The notes beneath the pieces are model-generated. The model was not told the DNA's origin. It searched no databases and saw only the letters and a list, made by a program, of their open reading frames with translations. From the NCBI GenBank assembly GCA_020831885.1, contig JAFIFU010000003.1:84199-148198 (forward strand): a stretch of 64,000 nt of DNA, given 5' to 3'. Position numbers and translations under genes: made by a program. Position 1 is the first letter of the stretch. Each line of letters opens with the position of its first letter. This document shows positions 28,572 to 38,235 of the stretch, piece by piece. This stretch comes from Ectothiorhodospiraceae bacterium (GTDB lineage Bacteria > Pseudomonadota > Gammaproteobacteria > Nitrococcales > Aquisalimonadaceae).

Positions 28572-29651
28572 TCAGGAGCGCAGCGCTGCGACCACCGCGT
28601 CGCCCATCTCGACGGTACCGACCTTGCGCGTGTCCGGCGTGTGAATGTCCGGGGTGCGCAGCCCCTGGTCCAGCACCTGGCCCACGGCGGCCTCGACCTT
28701 CTCGGCCAGGGCGGGCTCGTTCAGCGAATACCGGAGCATCATGGCCACGGACAGGATGGTGGCCAGCGGGTTGGCCACCCCCTGCCCGGCAATATCCGGC
28801 GCCGAGCCGTGAATGGGCTCGTACATGCCGCGGGAATCCTTGTCCAATGAGGCCGACGGCAGCATACCGATGGAGCCCGTGAGCATGGCGGCGCAGTCGG
28901 ACAGGATGTCGCCGAACATGTTCGTGGTGACGATCACGTCGAACTGCTTGGGGGCCCGCACCAGTTGCATGGCGGCGTTGTCCACGTACATGTGGCTGAG
29001 CTCCACGTCCGGATAGTCGGCGGACAGCCCGGTCATGACCTCGCGCCACAGCTCCGTGACCTCCAGCACGTTGGCCTTGTCCACGGAACACAGGCGCTGG
29101 TCACGCTTGCGGGCGGTCTCGAAGGCCAGGCGCCCGATGCGCTCGATCTCGGATTCCCGGTACACGAGGGTGTTATAGCCCTGCCGTTCGCCGTTATCCA
29201 GCGTGCGGATGCCGCGGGGTTCGCCGAAATAGATACCACCGGTCAGTTCACGGACGATGAGGATGTCCAGGCCGCTGACCACATCCGGCTTCAGCGACGA
29301 GGCGCTGGCCAATTGCGGGTAGAGGATGGCCGGGCGCAGGTTGCCGAACAGCTCCAGCTCCGAACGAATGGCCAGCAGGCCCCGTTCCGGGCGCAACGGC
29401 CGGTCCAGCGTGTCGTATTTCGGCCCGCCCACGGCGCCCAGCAGCACGGCGTCGGATGCCCTGGCCAGGCGCAGGGTTTCATCCGGCAGGGGTTTGCCCG
29501 CGGCGTCATAACCGGCGCCGCCGATGAGCCCCTGCTCCAGCTCCACCCTCAGACCATGGTCCTGGCGCAGGCATTCCAGTACTTTCACCGCTTCACCGAC
29601 GATTTCCGGGCCGATGCCATCCCCCGGCAAGACCAGTACCTTGTTGCTCAT
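28572..29651 (-). CDS. leuB: 3-Isopropylmalate dehydrogenase
   Basis: NAD-dependent oxidative decarboxylase of leucine synthesis. [10 protein letters not shown] at the N-terminus, ELTGGIYFG in the middle and [14 protein letters not shown] near residue 280 are the family motifs for substrate and NAD binding. The length is 359 residues. It is transcribed after leuC and leuD with a 19-base gap. Confidence 0.98.
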   Translation of the reverse strand: MSNKVLVLPGDGIGPEIVGEAVKVLECLRQDHGLRVELEQGLIGGAGYDAAGKPLPDETLRLARASDAVLLGAVGGPKYDTLDRPLRPERGLLAIRSELELFGNLRPAILYPQLASASSLKPDVVSGLDILIVRELTGGIYFGEPRGIRTLDNGERQGYNTLVYRESEIERIGRLAFETARKRDQRLCSVDKANVLEVTELWREVMTGLSADYPDVELSHMYVDNAAMQLVRAPKQFDVIVTTNMFGDILSDCAAMLTGSIGMLPSASLDKDSRGMYEPIHGSAPDIAGQGVANPLATILSVAMMLRYSLNEPALAEKVEAAVGQVLDQGLRTPDIHTPDTRKVGTVEMGDAVVAALRS

Positions 29652-29670
29652 TATTCAATCCTTGTGGTGA

Positions 29671-30312
29671 TCAGGCGCGGAACAGCCAGGGCGCTTCCTG
29701 ACGGCGACGCTGCTCATAGGCGCGGATATCGTCGGCATGTGTCAGGGTCAGGCCGATTTCGTCCAGACCCTCCACCAGCATGTGCTTGCTCCCGGCGTCG
29801 ATCTCGAACGGCAACACCTGCCCCGACGGCGTGGTCACCGTCTGGGCCGGCAGATCGATCCGCAACTGGTAACCCGGAGTGGCCTCGGTCTCCTGGAACA
29901 GACGGTCCACCGCGTCCTCCGGCAGCACAATGGGCAGCAGGCCGTTCTTGAAGCAATTGTTGTAGAAGATGTCGGCAAAACTCGGCGCGATGATGGCGCG
30001 GAAGCCGAAATCCTCCAACGCCCAGGGGGCGTGTTCCCGGGAGGAGCCACAGCCGAAGTTCTGCCGCGCCAGCAGCACACTGGCCCCCTGATAGCGCTCC
30101 TGGTTCAGCACGAAATCCGGGTTCAGCGGCCGTTGGCTGCAGTCCTGCCCCGGCTCGCCATGGTCCAGATAACGCCATTCGTCGAACAGGTTCGGACCGA
30201 AGCCGGTGCGTTTGATGGACTTCAGAAACTGTTTCGGGATGATGGCATCGGTGTCCACATTGGCCCGGTCCAGGGGTGCCACCAGGCCGGTATGCTGTTT
30301 GAACGCACGCAT
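29671..30312 (-). CDS. leuD: Isopropylmalate isomerase small subunit
   Basis: Pairs with LeuC to isomerise 2- to 3-isopropylmalate. The sequence [14 protein letters not shown] near residue 20 and [13 protein letters not shown] near 75 are diagnostic. The start at 30312 ([10 protein letters not shown]) lies 2 bases after the leuC stop; the open frame continues upstream inside leuC but is not homologous there. The length is 213 residues. Confidence 0.97.
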   Translation of the reverse strand: MRAFKQHTGLVAPLDRANVDTDAIIPKQFLKSIKRTGFGPNLFDEWRYLDHGEPGQDCSQRPLNPDFVLNQERYQGASVLLARQNFGCGSSREHAPWALEDFGFRAIIAPSFADIFYNNCFKNGLLPIVLPEDAVDRLFQETEATPGYQLRIDLPAQTVTTPSGQVLPFEIDAGSKHMLVEGLDEIGLTLTHADDIRAYEQRRRQEAPWLFRA

Positions 30313-30314
30313 GC

Positions 30315-31718
30315 TCAGAAAGTCCTCACGTCGACGAAGTGGCCGGCGATCGCCGCGGCGGCGGCCATGGCCGGGCTGACCAGATGGGTACGGCCACCCT
30401 GCCCCTGCCGCCCCTCGAAGTTGCGGTTCGAGGTGGAGGCGCAGCGCTCGCCCGGCTCCAGGCGGTCCGCATTCATGGCCAGGCACATGGAGCAACCCGG
30501 TTCCCGCCATTCGAAGCCCGCCTCGGTGAACACCCTGTCCAGCCCCTCTTCCTCCGCCTGGCGTTTCACCAGGCCGGAGCCCGGCACCACCATGGCCAGC
30601 TTGACGCTATCCGCCTTCCTGCGCCCTTTGACCACGGCAGCGGCGGCGCGCAGATCCTCGATGCGGGAGTTGGTGCAGGAACCGATGAAGACCTTGTCCA
30701 CGGCAATCCCCGTGATCGGCGTCTCCGGCTCCAGCGCCATGTACTCCAGCGCCCGGGCCATCCCGGACTTGCGCACCGGATCGGATTCCTTGAACGGATT
30801 GGGCACCCGGCCGGACACCGGCGCCACCATCTCCGGCGAGGTGCCCCAGGTGACCTGGGGTTCGATGCCGGCCGCGTCAATGCGTACCTCCCGGTGGAAC
30901 CGGGCATCCGCATCGCTGTGCAGTGTGCGCCAGTAGGCCACGGCCTGTTCCCATTGTTCACCGGTGGGGGCAAAGGGGCGCCCTTTCACGTAGTCGATGG
31001 TGGTGTCGTCCACCGCCACCATGCCGGCCCGTGCGCCGGCCTCGATCGCCATATTGCAGACGGTCATGCGGCCTTCCATGCTCAGGGCACGAATCGCCTC
31101 GCCGCCGAATTCGATGGCGTAGCCGGTGCCGCCGGCGGTACCGATCTCGCCGATAATGGCCAGCACGATGTCCTTGGCGGTGACCCCCGGCCCCACCTGG
31201 CCGTCCACGCTGATCAGCATGGACTTGCTCTTGCGCTGCACCAGGGTCTGCGTGGCCAGCACATGCTCCACCTCGGAGGTGCCGATCCCGTGTGCCAACG
31301 CCCCCATGGCGCCGTGAGTGGACGTGTGGGAGTCGCCGCAGACCACGGTCATACCCGGCAGCGTCGCCCCCTGTTCCGGCCCGATCACGTGTACGATGCC
31401 CTGCCGCGGATCGTTCATGTCGAACTCGGTGATGCCGAAGGTCCGGCAGTTCTCATCCAGCGTATCGACCTGAAGCCGGGAAACCGGGTCCGCGATGCCC
31501 TGGCTGCGATCCGTGGTGGGTACGTTGTGATCGGCCACGGCCAGATTGGCATCCACCCGCCAGGGCTTGCGGCCGGCGATACGCAGCCCCTCGAACGCCT
31601 GCGGCGAGGTTACTTCGTGCACCAGGTGCCGGTCGATGTACAGCAACGCGGTACCGTCATCGTTCTGCCGCACGACGTGGGCATCCCAGAGCTTGTCGTA
31701 CAAGGTTTTTCCGCTCAT
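30315..31718 (-). CDS. leuC: Isopropylmalate isomerase large subunit
   Basis: Aconitase-family subunit carrying a 4Fe-4S cluster. Cluster cysteines are visible in [13 protein letters not shown] and [24 protein letters not shown] is the substrate-binding motif. The length is 467 residues (466 in E. coli). It is the first gene of leuCDB-asd, with a perfect -10 box 69 bases upstream. No leucine-rich leader peptide was seen. Confidence 0.98.
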   Translation of the reverse strand: MSGKTLYDKLWDAHVVRQNDDGTALLYIDRHLVHEVTSPQAFEGLRIAGRKPWRVDANLAVADHNVPTTDRSQGIADPVSRLQVDTLDENCRTFGITEFDMNDPRQGIVHVIGPEQGATLPGMTVVCGDSHTSTHGAMGALAHGIGTSEVEHVLATQTLVQRKSKSMLISVDGQVGPGVTAKDIVLAIIGEIGTAGGTGYAIEFGGEAIRALSMEGRMTVCNMAIEAGARAGMVAVDDTTIDYVKGRPFAPTGEQWEQAVAYWRTLHSDADARFHREVRIDAAGIEPQVTWGTSPEMVAPVSGRVPNPFKESDPVRKSGMARALEYMALEPETPITGIAVDKVFIGSCTNSRIEDLRAAAAVVKGRRKADSVKLAMVVPGSGLVKRQAEEEGLDRVFTEAGFEWREPGCSMCLAMNADRLEPGERCASTSNRNFEGRQGQGGRTHLVSPAMAAAAAIAGHFVDVRTF

Positions 31719-31786
31719 AAGCCTCTCTGTTCATCACCCCCGGAACCGGCGCAGGGACTTGGTGAATTCCGCATGATTAGCCGGCC

Positions 31787-31815
31787 ATTATAACGGAATC
31801 ACCCCGGGCTTATGA
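31787..31815 (-). promoter_or_regulatory. Likely leuCDB-asd promoter
   Basis: On the minus strand TATAAT (31787-31792) is a perfect sigma-70 -10 box. A weak -35 (TTCATA or TCATAA) lies 17-18 bases upstream. It is correctly placed before leuC. The strong -10 with a poor -35 suggests that an activator may help. Confidence 0.6.
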
Positions 31816-31839
31816 ACTCTCCGCGGTCGATGGCCCTGG

Positions 31840-31904
31840 GGAAGCGCTGATCGATCCCCACGATGCGCTGGCCTTCCAACAAACCGGTTGCATTCGCAAG
31901 CGAC
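31840..31904 (+). repeat. Dispersed intergenic repeat, copy B
   Basis: Begins GGAAGCGCTGATCGATCCCC and then reads ACGATGCGCTGGC. Compared with copy E this differs at only a few positions over the first 35 bases (ATC-AT-CCCA-G-TGC-CTGGC). After that similarity weakens, although CATTCGCAAGCGA may correspond to TTCGCAGGCAATG of copy A. It lies just beyond the leuC promoter, upstream of the plus-strand NTF2-like gene. Confidence 0.65.
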
Positions 31905-31994
31905 TTCGGAATAGAGTTTTGCAACCAGTTGCATTTGTCCGCCTGCCCACACGCTTCCATCGGCGGCAGCGGGCACGCGGCCCAAGGAGGCACC

Positions 31995-32429
31995 ATGACC
32001 AGTCCCCTGCTGCGGCCTGCGGCACGCCGGACTCTGGACACCTGGCACACACTGCTGAAGCAGAACGCCATGGAGGCGTTGGATCCGCTGCTGGCGGACG
32101 ACATCGTGTTCCGTTCGCCGGTGGCTCACACACCCTATCCGGGGCGTGAGGCAATCAAGCTGGTTCTGAAAACGGTCAACACCGTGTTCCGGAACTTCCG
32201 CTACCACCGCGAACTGGCCACCGGGGACGGACTCAGCGTGGCGCTGGAATTCAGCGCCGAAGTGGACGGACGGGAACTGAAGGGAATCGATCTGCTGCGG
32301 TTTGACGATCAGGGCCGGATCCGGGAGTTTGAAGTCCTGATCCGCCCCATGAGCGGCCTGCAGGCCCTGGCCACGGAGATGGGCAGGCGGCTGGAGGCAC
32401 ACAAGGCAACCCTGACGGGCTCACCTTGA
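31995..32429 (+). CDS. NTF2-like (SnoaL-type) protein
   Basis: Protein of 144 residues with the cone-shaped NTF2-like fold pattern: an N-terminal helix pair, DPLLADDIVFRSPV, then PYPGREAIKLVL and C-terminal strands (LSVALEFSAEVDGRELKG). Proteins of this type are small-molecule enzymes or binding proteins, and the ligand cannot be read. The start at 31995 is fixed by a perfect AAGGAGG. It is followed after 57 bases by the nitronate monooxygenase gene, so a shared oxidative or detoxification role is possible. Confidence 0.82.
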   Translation: MTSPLLRPAARRTLDTWHTLLKQNAMEALDPLLADDIVFRSPVAHTPYPGREAIKLVLKTVNTVFRNFRYHRELATGDGLSVALEFSAEVDGRELKGIDLLRFDDQGRIREFEVLIRPMSGLQALATEMGRRLEAHKATLTGSP

Positions 32430-32456
32430 GGAAGCGACGGGATATTCCCGCTTCCT
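32429..32456 (+). repeat. Hairpin in the NTF2-like/nitronate monooxygenase gap
   Basis: Arms AGGAAGC (32429-32435) and GCTTCCT (32450-32456) enclose a second stem GGGA/TCCC with a three-base GAC bulge. It starts at the stop codon of the upstream gene. There is no T-run. It may act as an attenuator or processing site. GGAAGCG and ATTCCC are in the same order as in the dispersed repeat family, which may be coincidence. Confidence 0.45.
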
Positions 32457-32486
32457 TGAAGAAACACTTCCTTCGGAGATTTCAAC

Positions 32487-33479
32487 ATGGCAATTCCCGC
32501 TGTACTGACCGAGCGCCTCCGGCTGCCGGTGCTCTGCTCCCCGCTGTTCATCATCTCCAATCCGGACCTGGTCATCGCCCAGTGCAAGGCCGGCGTGATC
32601 GGTTCTTTCCCGGCGCTTAACGCCCGGCCGGCCTCCCAGTTGGACGAATGGCTTGACCGGATCACCACGGAGCTGGCCGAGCACGACGCCCGGCACCCGG
32701 ACCGCCCGGCTGCCCCCTTCGCCGTCAACCAGATCGTGCACCGTTCCAACGACCGGCTGGATCATGACCTGGAGATGTGTGCCAAGTACAAGGTACCGAT
32801 CACCATCACCTCACTGGGGGCCCGGGAAGAACTGAACCAGCAGGTGCACAGTTACGGCGGCATTGTGCTGCACGACGTCATCAACAACCGGTTCGCCCGC
32901 AAGGCCATCGAAAAGGGAGCGGACGGGCTGATCGCCGTCGCCGCCGGTGCGGGGGGCCATGCCGGCACCCAATCGCCGTTCGCGCTGATCCGGGAGATCC
33001 GGGAATGGTTCGACGGCCCCTTGCTGCTGTCCGGCGCCATTGCGCACGGTTCCAGTATTCTGGCCGCGGAAGCCGCAGGGGCGGATCTGGCCTACATCGG
33101 TTCCGCCTTCATCGCCACCCACGAAGCCCGGGCCGATCAGCGGTACAAGGAGATGATCGTCAACAGCGGCGCCGCCGACATCGTCTACACCAACCTGTTC
33201 ACCGGGGTGCACGGCAACTACCTGCGCGAGAGCATCGTCCAGTCCGGACTGGATCCGGAGGCACTGCCGGAATCGGACCCCTCGAAAATGAACTTCGGCT
33301 CCGGAGGCAACACCAAGGCCAAGGCCTGGAAGGACATCTGGGGTGCCGGTCAGGGCATCGGCCCGGTCAGGGAGGTGGTTCCGGCAGCCCGGCTGGTGGA
33401 GCGTCTGGCCGCGGAGTACGAGGAAGCACAGGAACGATTGGGGTGCAGGGTTCCGGAGCCGCAGGCACTGCGCGCCTGA
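32487..33479 (+). CDS. Nitronate monooxygenase
   Basis: FMN-dependent oxidation of nitronates such as propionate 3-nitronate to carbonyl and nitrite. It has 330 residues with the NMO/2-nitropropane dioxygenase barrel: SPLFIISNPDLVIAQ near the N-terminus, HDVINNRFARKA, and the FMN/active-site motif GAGGHAGTQSPFA near residue 150. GGAGATTTCAAC precedes the ATG. It is convergent with the PadR gene, leaving only 4 bases between stops. Some relatives are FMN-dependent enoyl reductases, so the substrate is not certain. Confidence 0.9.
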   Translation: MAIPAVLTERLRLPVLCSPLFIISNPDLVIAQCKAGVIGSFPALNARPASQLDEWLDRITTELAEHDARHPDRPAAPFAVNQIVHRSNDRLDHDLEMCAKYKVPITITSLGAREELNQQVHSYGGIVLHDVINNRFARKAIEKGADGLIAVAAGAGGHAGTQSPFALIREIREWFDGPLLLSGAIAHGSSILAAEAAGADLAYIGSAFIATHEARADQRYKEMIVNSGAADIVYTNLFTGVHGNYLRESIVQSGLDPEALPESDPSKMNFGSGGNTKAKAWKDIWGAGQGIGPVREVVPAARLVERLAAEYEEAQERLGCRVPEPQALRA

Positions 33480-33483
33480 CCGG

Positions 33484-34071
33484 CTACCCCCGCCTGGGTG
33501 AAGGGCTGGCCCGGGATGCCGGCCCTTCACCCGCGTCTGGTGTCTGATCCAGCAGCGGGGCCACCTCGTCGGCCCATCGCAACCAGGACTCCTCGGCCAG
33601 TATGCCGCAGCGAAGGACGGCGTGCTGCAGCAGTTGCGCCTGGTTCATCCCCGGCGCCGAGAAATCCCGCCGCTCGATCTGGCGGTACATGGCCAGCCGT
33701 TCCCTGTGCAAGCCGATCTGGCGCCGGAGTTCCCGTCCCAACACCCCGGTACCCACCACCGCCTCGGCACGCACCTTGACCATGAACACCTGGTTCGCCT
33801 CACCCTCTGCCCCGGGTTCGGCCACCCAGCGGGCCAGCTCATCACGGCCCGCCGGCAGCACATGGTAAACCTTGCGGGCACGCCGCCCTCCGCCTTTTTC
33901 CAGCTCCGTCCGGAGCCAGCCGGCCCGCACCATCCGCCCCAGCTCCCGGTAGATCTGCTGATGGGTTGCACGCCAGAAGTGACCGATGGACCGGTCAAAG
34001 CGGCGCGCCAGCCCGGAGCCGGTGGAGGGCTTCTCCAGCAGGGACGTCAGGAGCGCGTGTTGGATGGACAT
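33484..34071 (-). CDS. PadR-family transcriptional regulator
   Basis: DNA-binding regulator of 195 residues. The N-terminal winged helix (LLTSLLEKPSTGSGLARRF, then QIYRELGRMVRAGWL) is the PadR pattern. The C-terminal helical half (about 95-175) is the Vir-like dimerisation domain. The last residues are Pro/Ser/Arg rich. It lies downstream of the MFS gene and could control it or the convergent nitronate monooxygenase; the ligand is unknown, though PadR proteins often sense phenolic acids. Confidence 0.9.
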   Translation of the reverse strand: MSIQHALLTSLLEKPSTGSGLARRFDRSIGHFWRATHQQIYRELGRMVRAGWLRTELEKGGGRRARKVYHVLPAGRDELARWVAEPGAEGEANQVFMVKVRAEAVVGTGVLGRELRRQIGLHRERLAMYRQIERRDFSAPGMNQAQLLQHAVLRCGILAEESWLRWADEVAPLLDQTPDAGEGPASRASPSPRRG

Positions 34072-34108
34072 GGCTTCACCTCTTGAAAACGTGGCAACCC
34101 GTTCCGGC

Positions 34109-35281
34109 TCAGGTGGTCACCGTTCCGGCCGAGGCGGTGCGGCCCGGCAGGCTGAGCACGGCGGCCAAACCGGCGAACAGGCTGAGCACGGCGGCCAGGT
34201 AGAACGTACCGGCGCCGCCGATCACGTCCCACAACAGGCCGGCCGCCAGACTTCCCACGGCGACCCCGGCACCGAACGTGATACTGCTGTACAGGGCCTG
34301 ACCGCGCCCCTGATTCCGGCCCACGAAATACCGGTTGACCATATGGATCCCGACCGCGTGGTACACACCGAAGGAGGCGGCGTGCAGGGTCTGGGCAAAC
34401 ACCAGAACCGGCAACACGTCCGGCAGCCCGCCGATCAGCAGCCAGCGCAACCCGGTCAGCATGATCGCCAGGGTCATCAGAAACCTGGGGCCGAATGCCG
34501 GCAATAAACGGTGCATGACCAGGAACAACAGGATCTCCGCCACCACCCCAAGCGCCCAGAGCGCGCCTATGGCGGTGCCACTGTAGCCGTGATTCTCCAG
34601 GTAAATACTGAAAAAGGCATAGTACGGGCCATGGGTGGCCTGCATCAGGAAGCAGGCCGCGAACAGGCCCAGCACCGCCGGGTTCAGTATCACCCGCATG
34701 ATGGGTTCCTGCAGCCCATCCCGTACCGGTTGACCTGCCTGGGGGGTGAGTTGCGCGGCCAACCACAGGGCCGCGAACACGGGCAGCATCATCCAGGGCA
34801 GCAGGCCGACGCCAAAGCGGTCGATCAGCTCACCGAACAACAGCACGGCCAGGATAAAACCCACCGACCCCCACAGCCGCACACGACTGTACCGGTGGGC
34901 CGCGTGCCCGAGATGGTTCATGGTGTTGGCTTCGAACTGCGGCAGAGCCGCATTCCAGAAGAAGCTGAACAGGGCAATGACCAACACCAGCCACCAGAAG
35001 CCGTCGCCAAGCAGCACACCGGCGAAGCTGAGCATGGCCACCAGAGCCCCCAGCCGGACTACCGGCATCCGGCGTCCGCTTCGATCGGCGATCCAGCCCC
35101 AGACGTTGGGCGCGATGACCTTGGTGGCATGGAGAATGGCGATGAGCTGACCGATCTGCAGCGCCGTGAACCCCAGGTGATCCAGGTACAGACTCCAGTA
35201 CGGAGCCAGCCCCCCAAGCACGGCGAAGAAGCAGAGATAGAAGGCGGACATCCGCCAGTATGGCAGCGCTTGGGCGCTCAT
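34109..35281 (-). CDS. MFS transporter, HcaT-like
   Basis: Inner-membrane permease of 390 residues with twelve predicted helices. The start YWRMSAFYLCFFAVLGGLAP and the DRSGRRM loop after helix 2 match the LacY/HcaT (phenylpropionate permease) branch of the MFS. The gene order prmB-aroC-MFS is conserved in several gammaproteobacteria, so this is probably a lineage-conserved permease of unknown substrate rather than a true phenylpropionate transporter. It lies 22 bases after aroC. Confidence 0.88.
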   Translation of the reverse strand: MSAQALPYWRMSAFYLCFFAVLGGLAPYWSLYLDHLGFTALQIGQLIAILHATKVIAPNVWGWIADRSGRRMPVVRLGALVAMLSFAGVLLGDGFWWLVLVIALFSFFWNAALPQFEANTMNHLGHAAHRYSRVRLWGSVGFILAVLLFGELIDRFGVGLLPWMMLPVFAALWLAAQLTPQAGQPVRDGLQEPIMRVILNPAVLGLFAACFLMQATHGPYYAFFSIYLENHGYSGTAIGALWALGVVAEILLFLVMHRLLPAFGPRFLMTLAIMLTGLRWLLIGGLPDVLPVLVFAQTLHAASFGVYHAVGIHMVNRYFVGRNQGRGQALYSSITFGAGVAVGSLAAGLLWDVIGGAGTFYLAAVLSLFAGLAAVLSLPGRTASAGTVTT

Positions 35282-35303
35282 GGGTCTCCCGGGACGGGGC
35301 GAA

Positions 35304-36407
35304 TCAGCGCGAAACCTTGCCTGGCAATGGCGCCAGCGGCGGTTTCACGTCGGCGTTCTGGGCACGATGGCGCAGCGCGTGATCCATCAGCACCAGGGCC
35401 ACCATCGCCTCGGCAATGGGCACGGCACGGATGCCGACACAGGGATCGTGCCGGCCCTTGGTCACCACCTCCACCGGTTCGCCGGCCTCGTTCACCGTCC
35501 GGCCGGGCGTCATGATGCTGGACGTGGGCTTCAGTGCGATGCCGGCCACCACGTCCTGACCGGTGGAGATGCCACCCAGCACCCCACCGGCATTGTTGCT
35601 CAGGAAACCTTCGGGGGTGAGTTCATCCCGGTGTTCGCTCCCCCGCTGGCTGACACTGGCGAAACCGGCACCGATCTCCACACCCTTGACCGCGTTGATG
35701 CTCATCAGCGCGTGGGCCAGATCCGCATCCAGCCGGTCGAACACGGGCTCACCCCAGCCCGGGGGGCAGCCCTCCGCCACCACGGTCACGCGGGCACCCA
35801 CCGAGTCGAGCTGCTTGCGCAGCCGCTTCATGTAGTCCTCCAGCTCGGGCACCCGTTCGGGCTCCGCACAAAAGAACGGGTTTTCCTCCACCGCCGCCCA
35901 GCCCTGAAACGCCAGCGGTATCGGGCCAAGCTGGGACAGATAACCACGCACCCGCACCCCATGGCGCTCGGCCAGCCATTTCTTCGCAATGGCACCCGCG
36001 GCGACACGCATCGCTGTCTCCCGGGCGGAGGAGCGGCCCCCGCCCCGGTAGTCGCGGAATCCGTACTTCTGTGTATAGGTGTAATCCGCATGCCCCGGGC
36101 GGAACTTGTCGGCGATGTCGGAATAATCCTTGGATTTCTGGTCGGTGTTCTCAATCAGCAGGCCTATGGGCGTTCCGGTGGTACGGCCCTGGAACACTCC
36201 GGACAGAATGCGCACCCGGTCCGGTTCGCGACGCTGGGTGGTGTACCGGGACTGCCCGGGTTTGCGTCGGTCCAGGTCGCGCTGCAGATCCTCCTCGCTG
36301 AGTTCGAGGCCCGGTGGACAGCCATCCACCACGGCACCGAGGCCCGGACCGTGGCTTTCGCCAAAGGTGCTCACCGTGAACAGTTTGCCGAAGCTATTTC
36401 CAGACAT
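35304..36407 (-). CDS. aroC: Chorismate synthase
   Basis: Last step of the shikimate pathway; it requires reduced FMN. The N-terminus [22 protein letters not shown] and [19 protein letters not shown] in the middle are invariant family signatures, as is [13 protein letters not shown] near residue 330. The length is 367 residues. It overlaps nothing but starts 3 bases after prmB, so the two are coupled. Confidence 0.98.
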   Translation of the reverse strand: MSGNSFGKLFTVSTFGESHGPGLGAVVDGCPPGLELSEEDLQRDLDRRKPGQSRYTTQRREPDRVRILSGVFQGRTTGTPIGLLIENTDQKSKDYSDIADKFRPGHADYTYTQKYGFRDYRGGGRSSARETAMRVAAGAIAKKWLAERHGVRVRGYLSQLGPIPLAFQGWAAVEENPFFCAEPERVPELEDYMKRLRKQLDSVGARVTVVAEGCPPGWGEPVFDRLDADLAHALMSINAVKGVEIGAGFASVSQRGSEHRDELTPEGFLSNNAGGVLGGISTGQDVVAGIALKPTSSIMTPGRTVNEAGEPVEVVTKGRHDPCVGIRAVPIAEAMVALVLMDHALRHRAQNADVKPPLAPLPGKVSR

Positions 36408-36410
36408 GGC

Positions 36411-37361
36411 TTACCCGTTGTTGGTCGTGGCCCGAAACAGCGCCGCATGCTCCCGGACCTGCTCCGCAGTGAGCAGGAAGACGCCGTGCCCACCGCGCTC
36501 GAATTCCAGCCAGAGGAAAGGGACATCTGGCCAGGTCTCCTCCACGGCGGCCTGGCTGTTTCCCACTTCCACCACCAGCACACCCCGTCCCGTCAAGTAG
36601 TCCTTGGCCTGCGCCAGCAGCCGCCGCACCACATTCAGACCGTCGGCACCGGCCTCCAGACCCAGCCGTGGCTCATGCCGGTATTCCGGGGGCAACTGAG
36701 CCATATCCTCGGCATCCACGTAGGGCGGATTGCTGACGATAAGATCGTAGCGCCGGCCCGCGGGCACACCGCCAAGCACATCGGAAAGCAAGGGTTCCAC
36801 CTGATCGTCCACCTGATGGCGGATGATGTTCAGACGCAAGACATCCAGAGCGTCCTCGGAGACATCGGCGGCATCCACCCGTGCCAGGGGAAAGGCATGC
36901 GCACAGGCGATGGCGATGCACCCGCTTCCGGTGCCGATATCCAGTACGCGCTCAACCTTGTCCACCTCCAGCCAGGGCGCGAATCCCGCCTCGATCAATT
37001 CCGCAATGGGCGAGCGGGGCACCAGGACCCGCTGATCCACGTAGAACGGGAGACCACAGAACCAGGCTTCATGTGTCACGTAAGGCAGTGGCAAGCGCTC
37101 CTCGATACGCCGGCGCACCCGGGCCAGCACCGCTTCCGCCTCCCGCGCGGTAATGCGGCTATCCCAGTAAGGTTCCGGAATGACCGGTGGCAGATGCAGG
37201 GTGTGCAGGACCAGTGCCGCCGCCTCGTCCAACGCGTTATCGGTGCCATGGCCGTAGACCAGGCCGGCTTCCTGGAACCGGCTGGCGGACCAGCGTACAT
37301 AGTCGCGCAGCGTCTTGAGATGCGTCTGAGCGTCCTGGGCGTCAATCATGGGGTATGCCAT
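36411..37361 (-). CDS. prmB: Ribosomal protein L3 N5-glutamine methyltransferase
   Basis: SAM-dependent enzyme methylating a glutamine of ribosomal protein L3. VLDIGTGSGCIAIACA is the SAM-binding motif I, and SNPPYVDAEDM is the NPPY catalytic motif that binds the glutamine side chain. Its 316 residues, with an N-terminal helical domain of about 95 residues, favour PrmB over PrmC, as does linkage to aroC. Confidence 0.96.
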   Translation of the reverse strand: MAYPMIDAQDAQTHLKTLRDYVRWSASRFQEAGLVYGHGTDNALDEAAALVLHTLHLPPVIPEPYWDSRITAREAEAVLARVRRRIEERLPLPYVTHEAWFCGLPFYVDQRVLVPRSPIAELIEAGFAPWLEVDKVERVLDIGTGSGCIAIACAHAFPLARVDAADVSEDALDVLRLNIIRHQVDDQVEPLLSDVLGGVPAGRRYDLIVSNPPYVDAEDMAQLPPEYRHEPRLGLEAGADGLNVVRRLLAQAKDYLTGRGVLVVEVGNSQAAVEETWPDVPFLWLEFERGGHGVFLLTAEQVREHAALFRATTNNG

Positions 37362-37574
37362 TACCTGTTCTCGGGCCCTGACCCGGGTTGCGCATTTGCA
37401 TTCCTACGGGAAACATCGTCATGCTACACCGACCGCACGCGCCCTGCTCCTGTGGCCGGGTCCGGGCATCCGGAACTCCGCCGTCCCAGCCCACAGGGAA
37501 CATGAAAGGATACCCGATTTGCCCGGCATCCGGCACAGATGCGCGGACCGGACACTTGTGACAGAATGCGGCCC

Positions 37575-38231
37575 ATGAACGCGAAGACCTCCTCCCGGTT
37601 GCCACACATCCTGGTCATGCTCCTTGGCGGCGTGCTCGCCCTGGGACTCGGCCTTTGGGCCGCATCGGGTCTGATGGCACCGGCCCAGTTGGACACGGAC
37701 GCACTGCACGGCACCTATCTGCCAGGAGGCCGCGAGGTCACCGAATTCGAGCTGGTGGATCATGACGGGCAGACCTTCACCCGCGAGCATCTGAAAGGCT
37801 ACTGGTCCCTCCTGTTCTTCGGTTTCACCAACTGTCCGGACATCTGTCCGATGACCATGCTGGAACTGGGCCAGGCGCTGAACCTGGCCAGGGAGAACGG
37901 TCACGATACCCCCCTGCGGGGCCTGTTCGTCACCGTCGATCCGGCACGGGATACCCGGCAGCGCCTGCAGGATTACGTCACCGCGTTCGACAGCAGTTTC
38001 CTGGGCCTCACCGGCCCGCTGGAGAACATCGACGTGCTGGCCCGGGACCTGGGCATCGTGCATGTCCGCCACGGCGAACCGGACGATCCGGACTATATGG
38101 TGGATCACGGCACCGCCGTCCTGCTCATCAACCCGGAAGGGCAGCTCCAGGCCATCCTCTCAGCACCTCACCGCGCACCGGTCATCGCCGGGGATCTGGC
38201 CGCGATCATTGCCCACCACGAGGGCCGTTGA
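37575..38231 (+). CDS. SCO1/SenC family copper-dependent assembly protein
   Basis: Membrane-anchored thioredoxin-like protein that binds copper and helps assemble the CuA site of cytochrome oxidase. A membrane anchor spans residues 11-32. The copper motif is Cys87-PDI-Cys91 in FTNCPDICPM, and the third ligand His is in VDHGTAVLL near residue 178. The length is 218 residues from the ATG at 37575; an in-frame ATG at 37566 is also possible. No oxidase genes are near. Confidence 0.93.
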   Translation: MNAKTSSRLPHILVMLLGGVLALGLGLWAASGLMAPAQLDTDALHGTYLPGGREVTEFELVDHDGQTFTREHLKGYWSLLFFGFTNCPDICPMTMLELGQALNLARENGHDTPLRGLFVTVDPARDTRQRLQDYVTAFDSSFLGLTGPLENIDVLARDLGIVHVRHGEPDDPDYMVDHGTAVLLINPEGQLQAILSAPHRAPVIAGDLAAIIAHHEGR

Positions 38232-38235
38232 GCGA

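Noticed and set aside
31719..31994. A leucine leader peptide or T-box before leuC
   Set aside because: No run of Leu codons and no T-box structure; only a clear -10 box and repeat copy B are visible.
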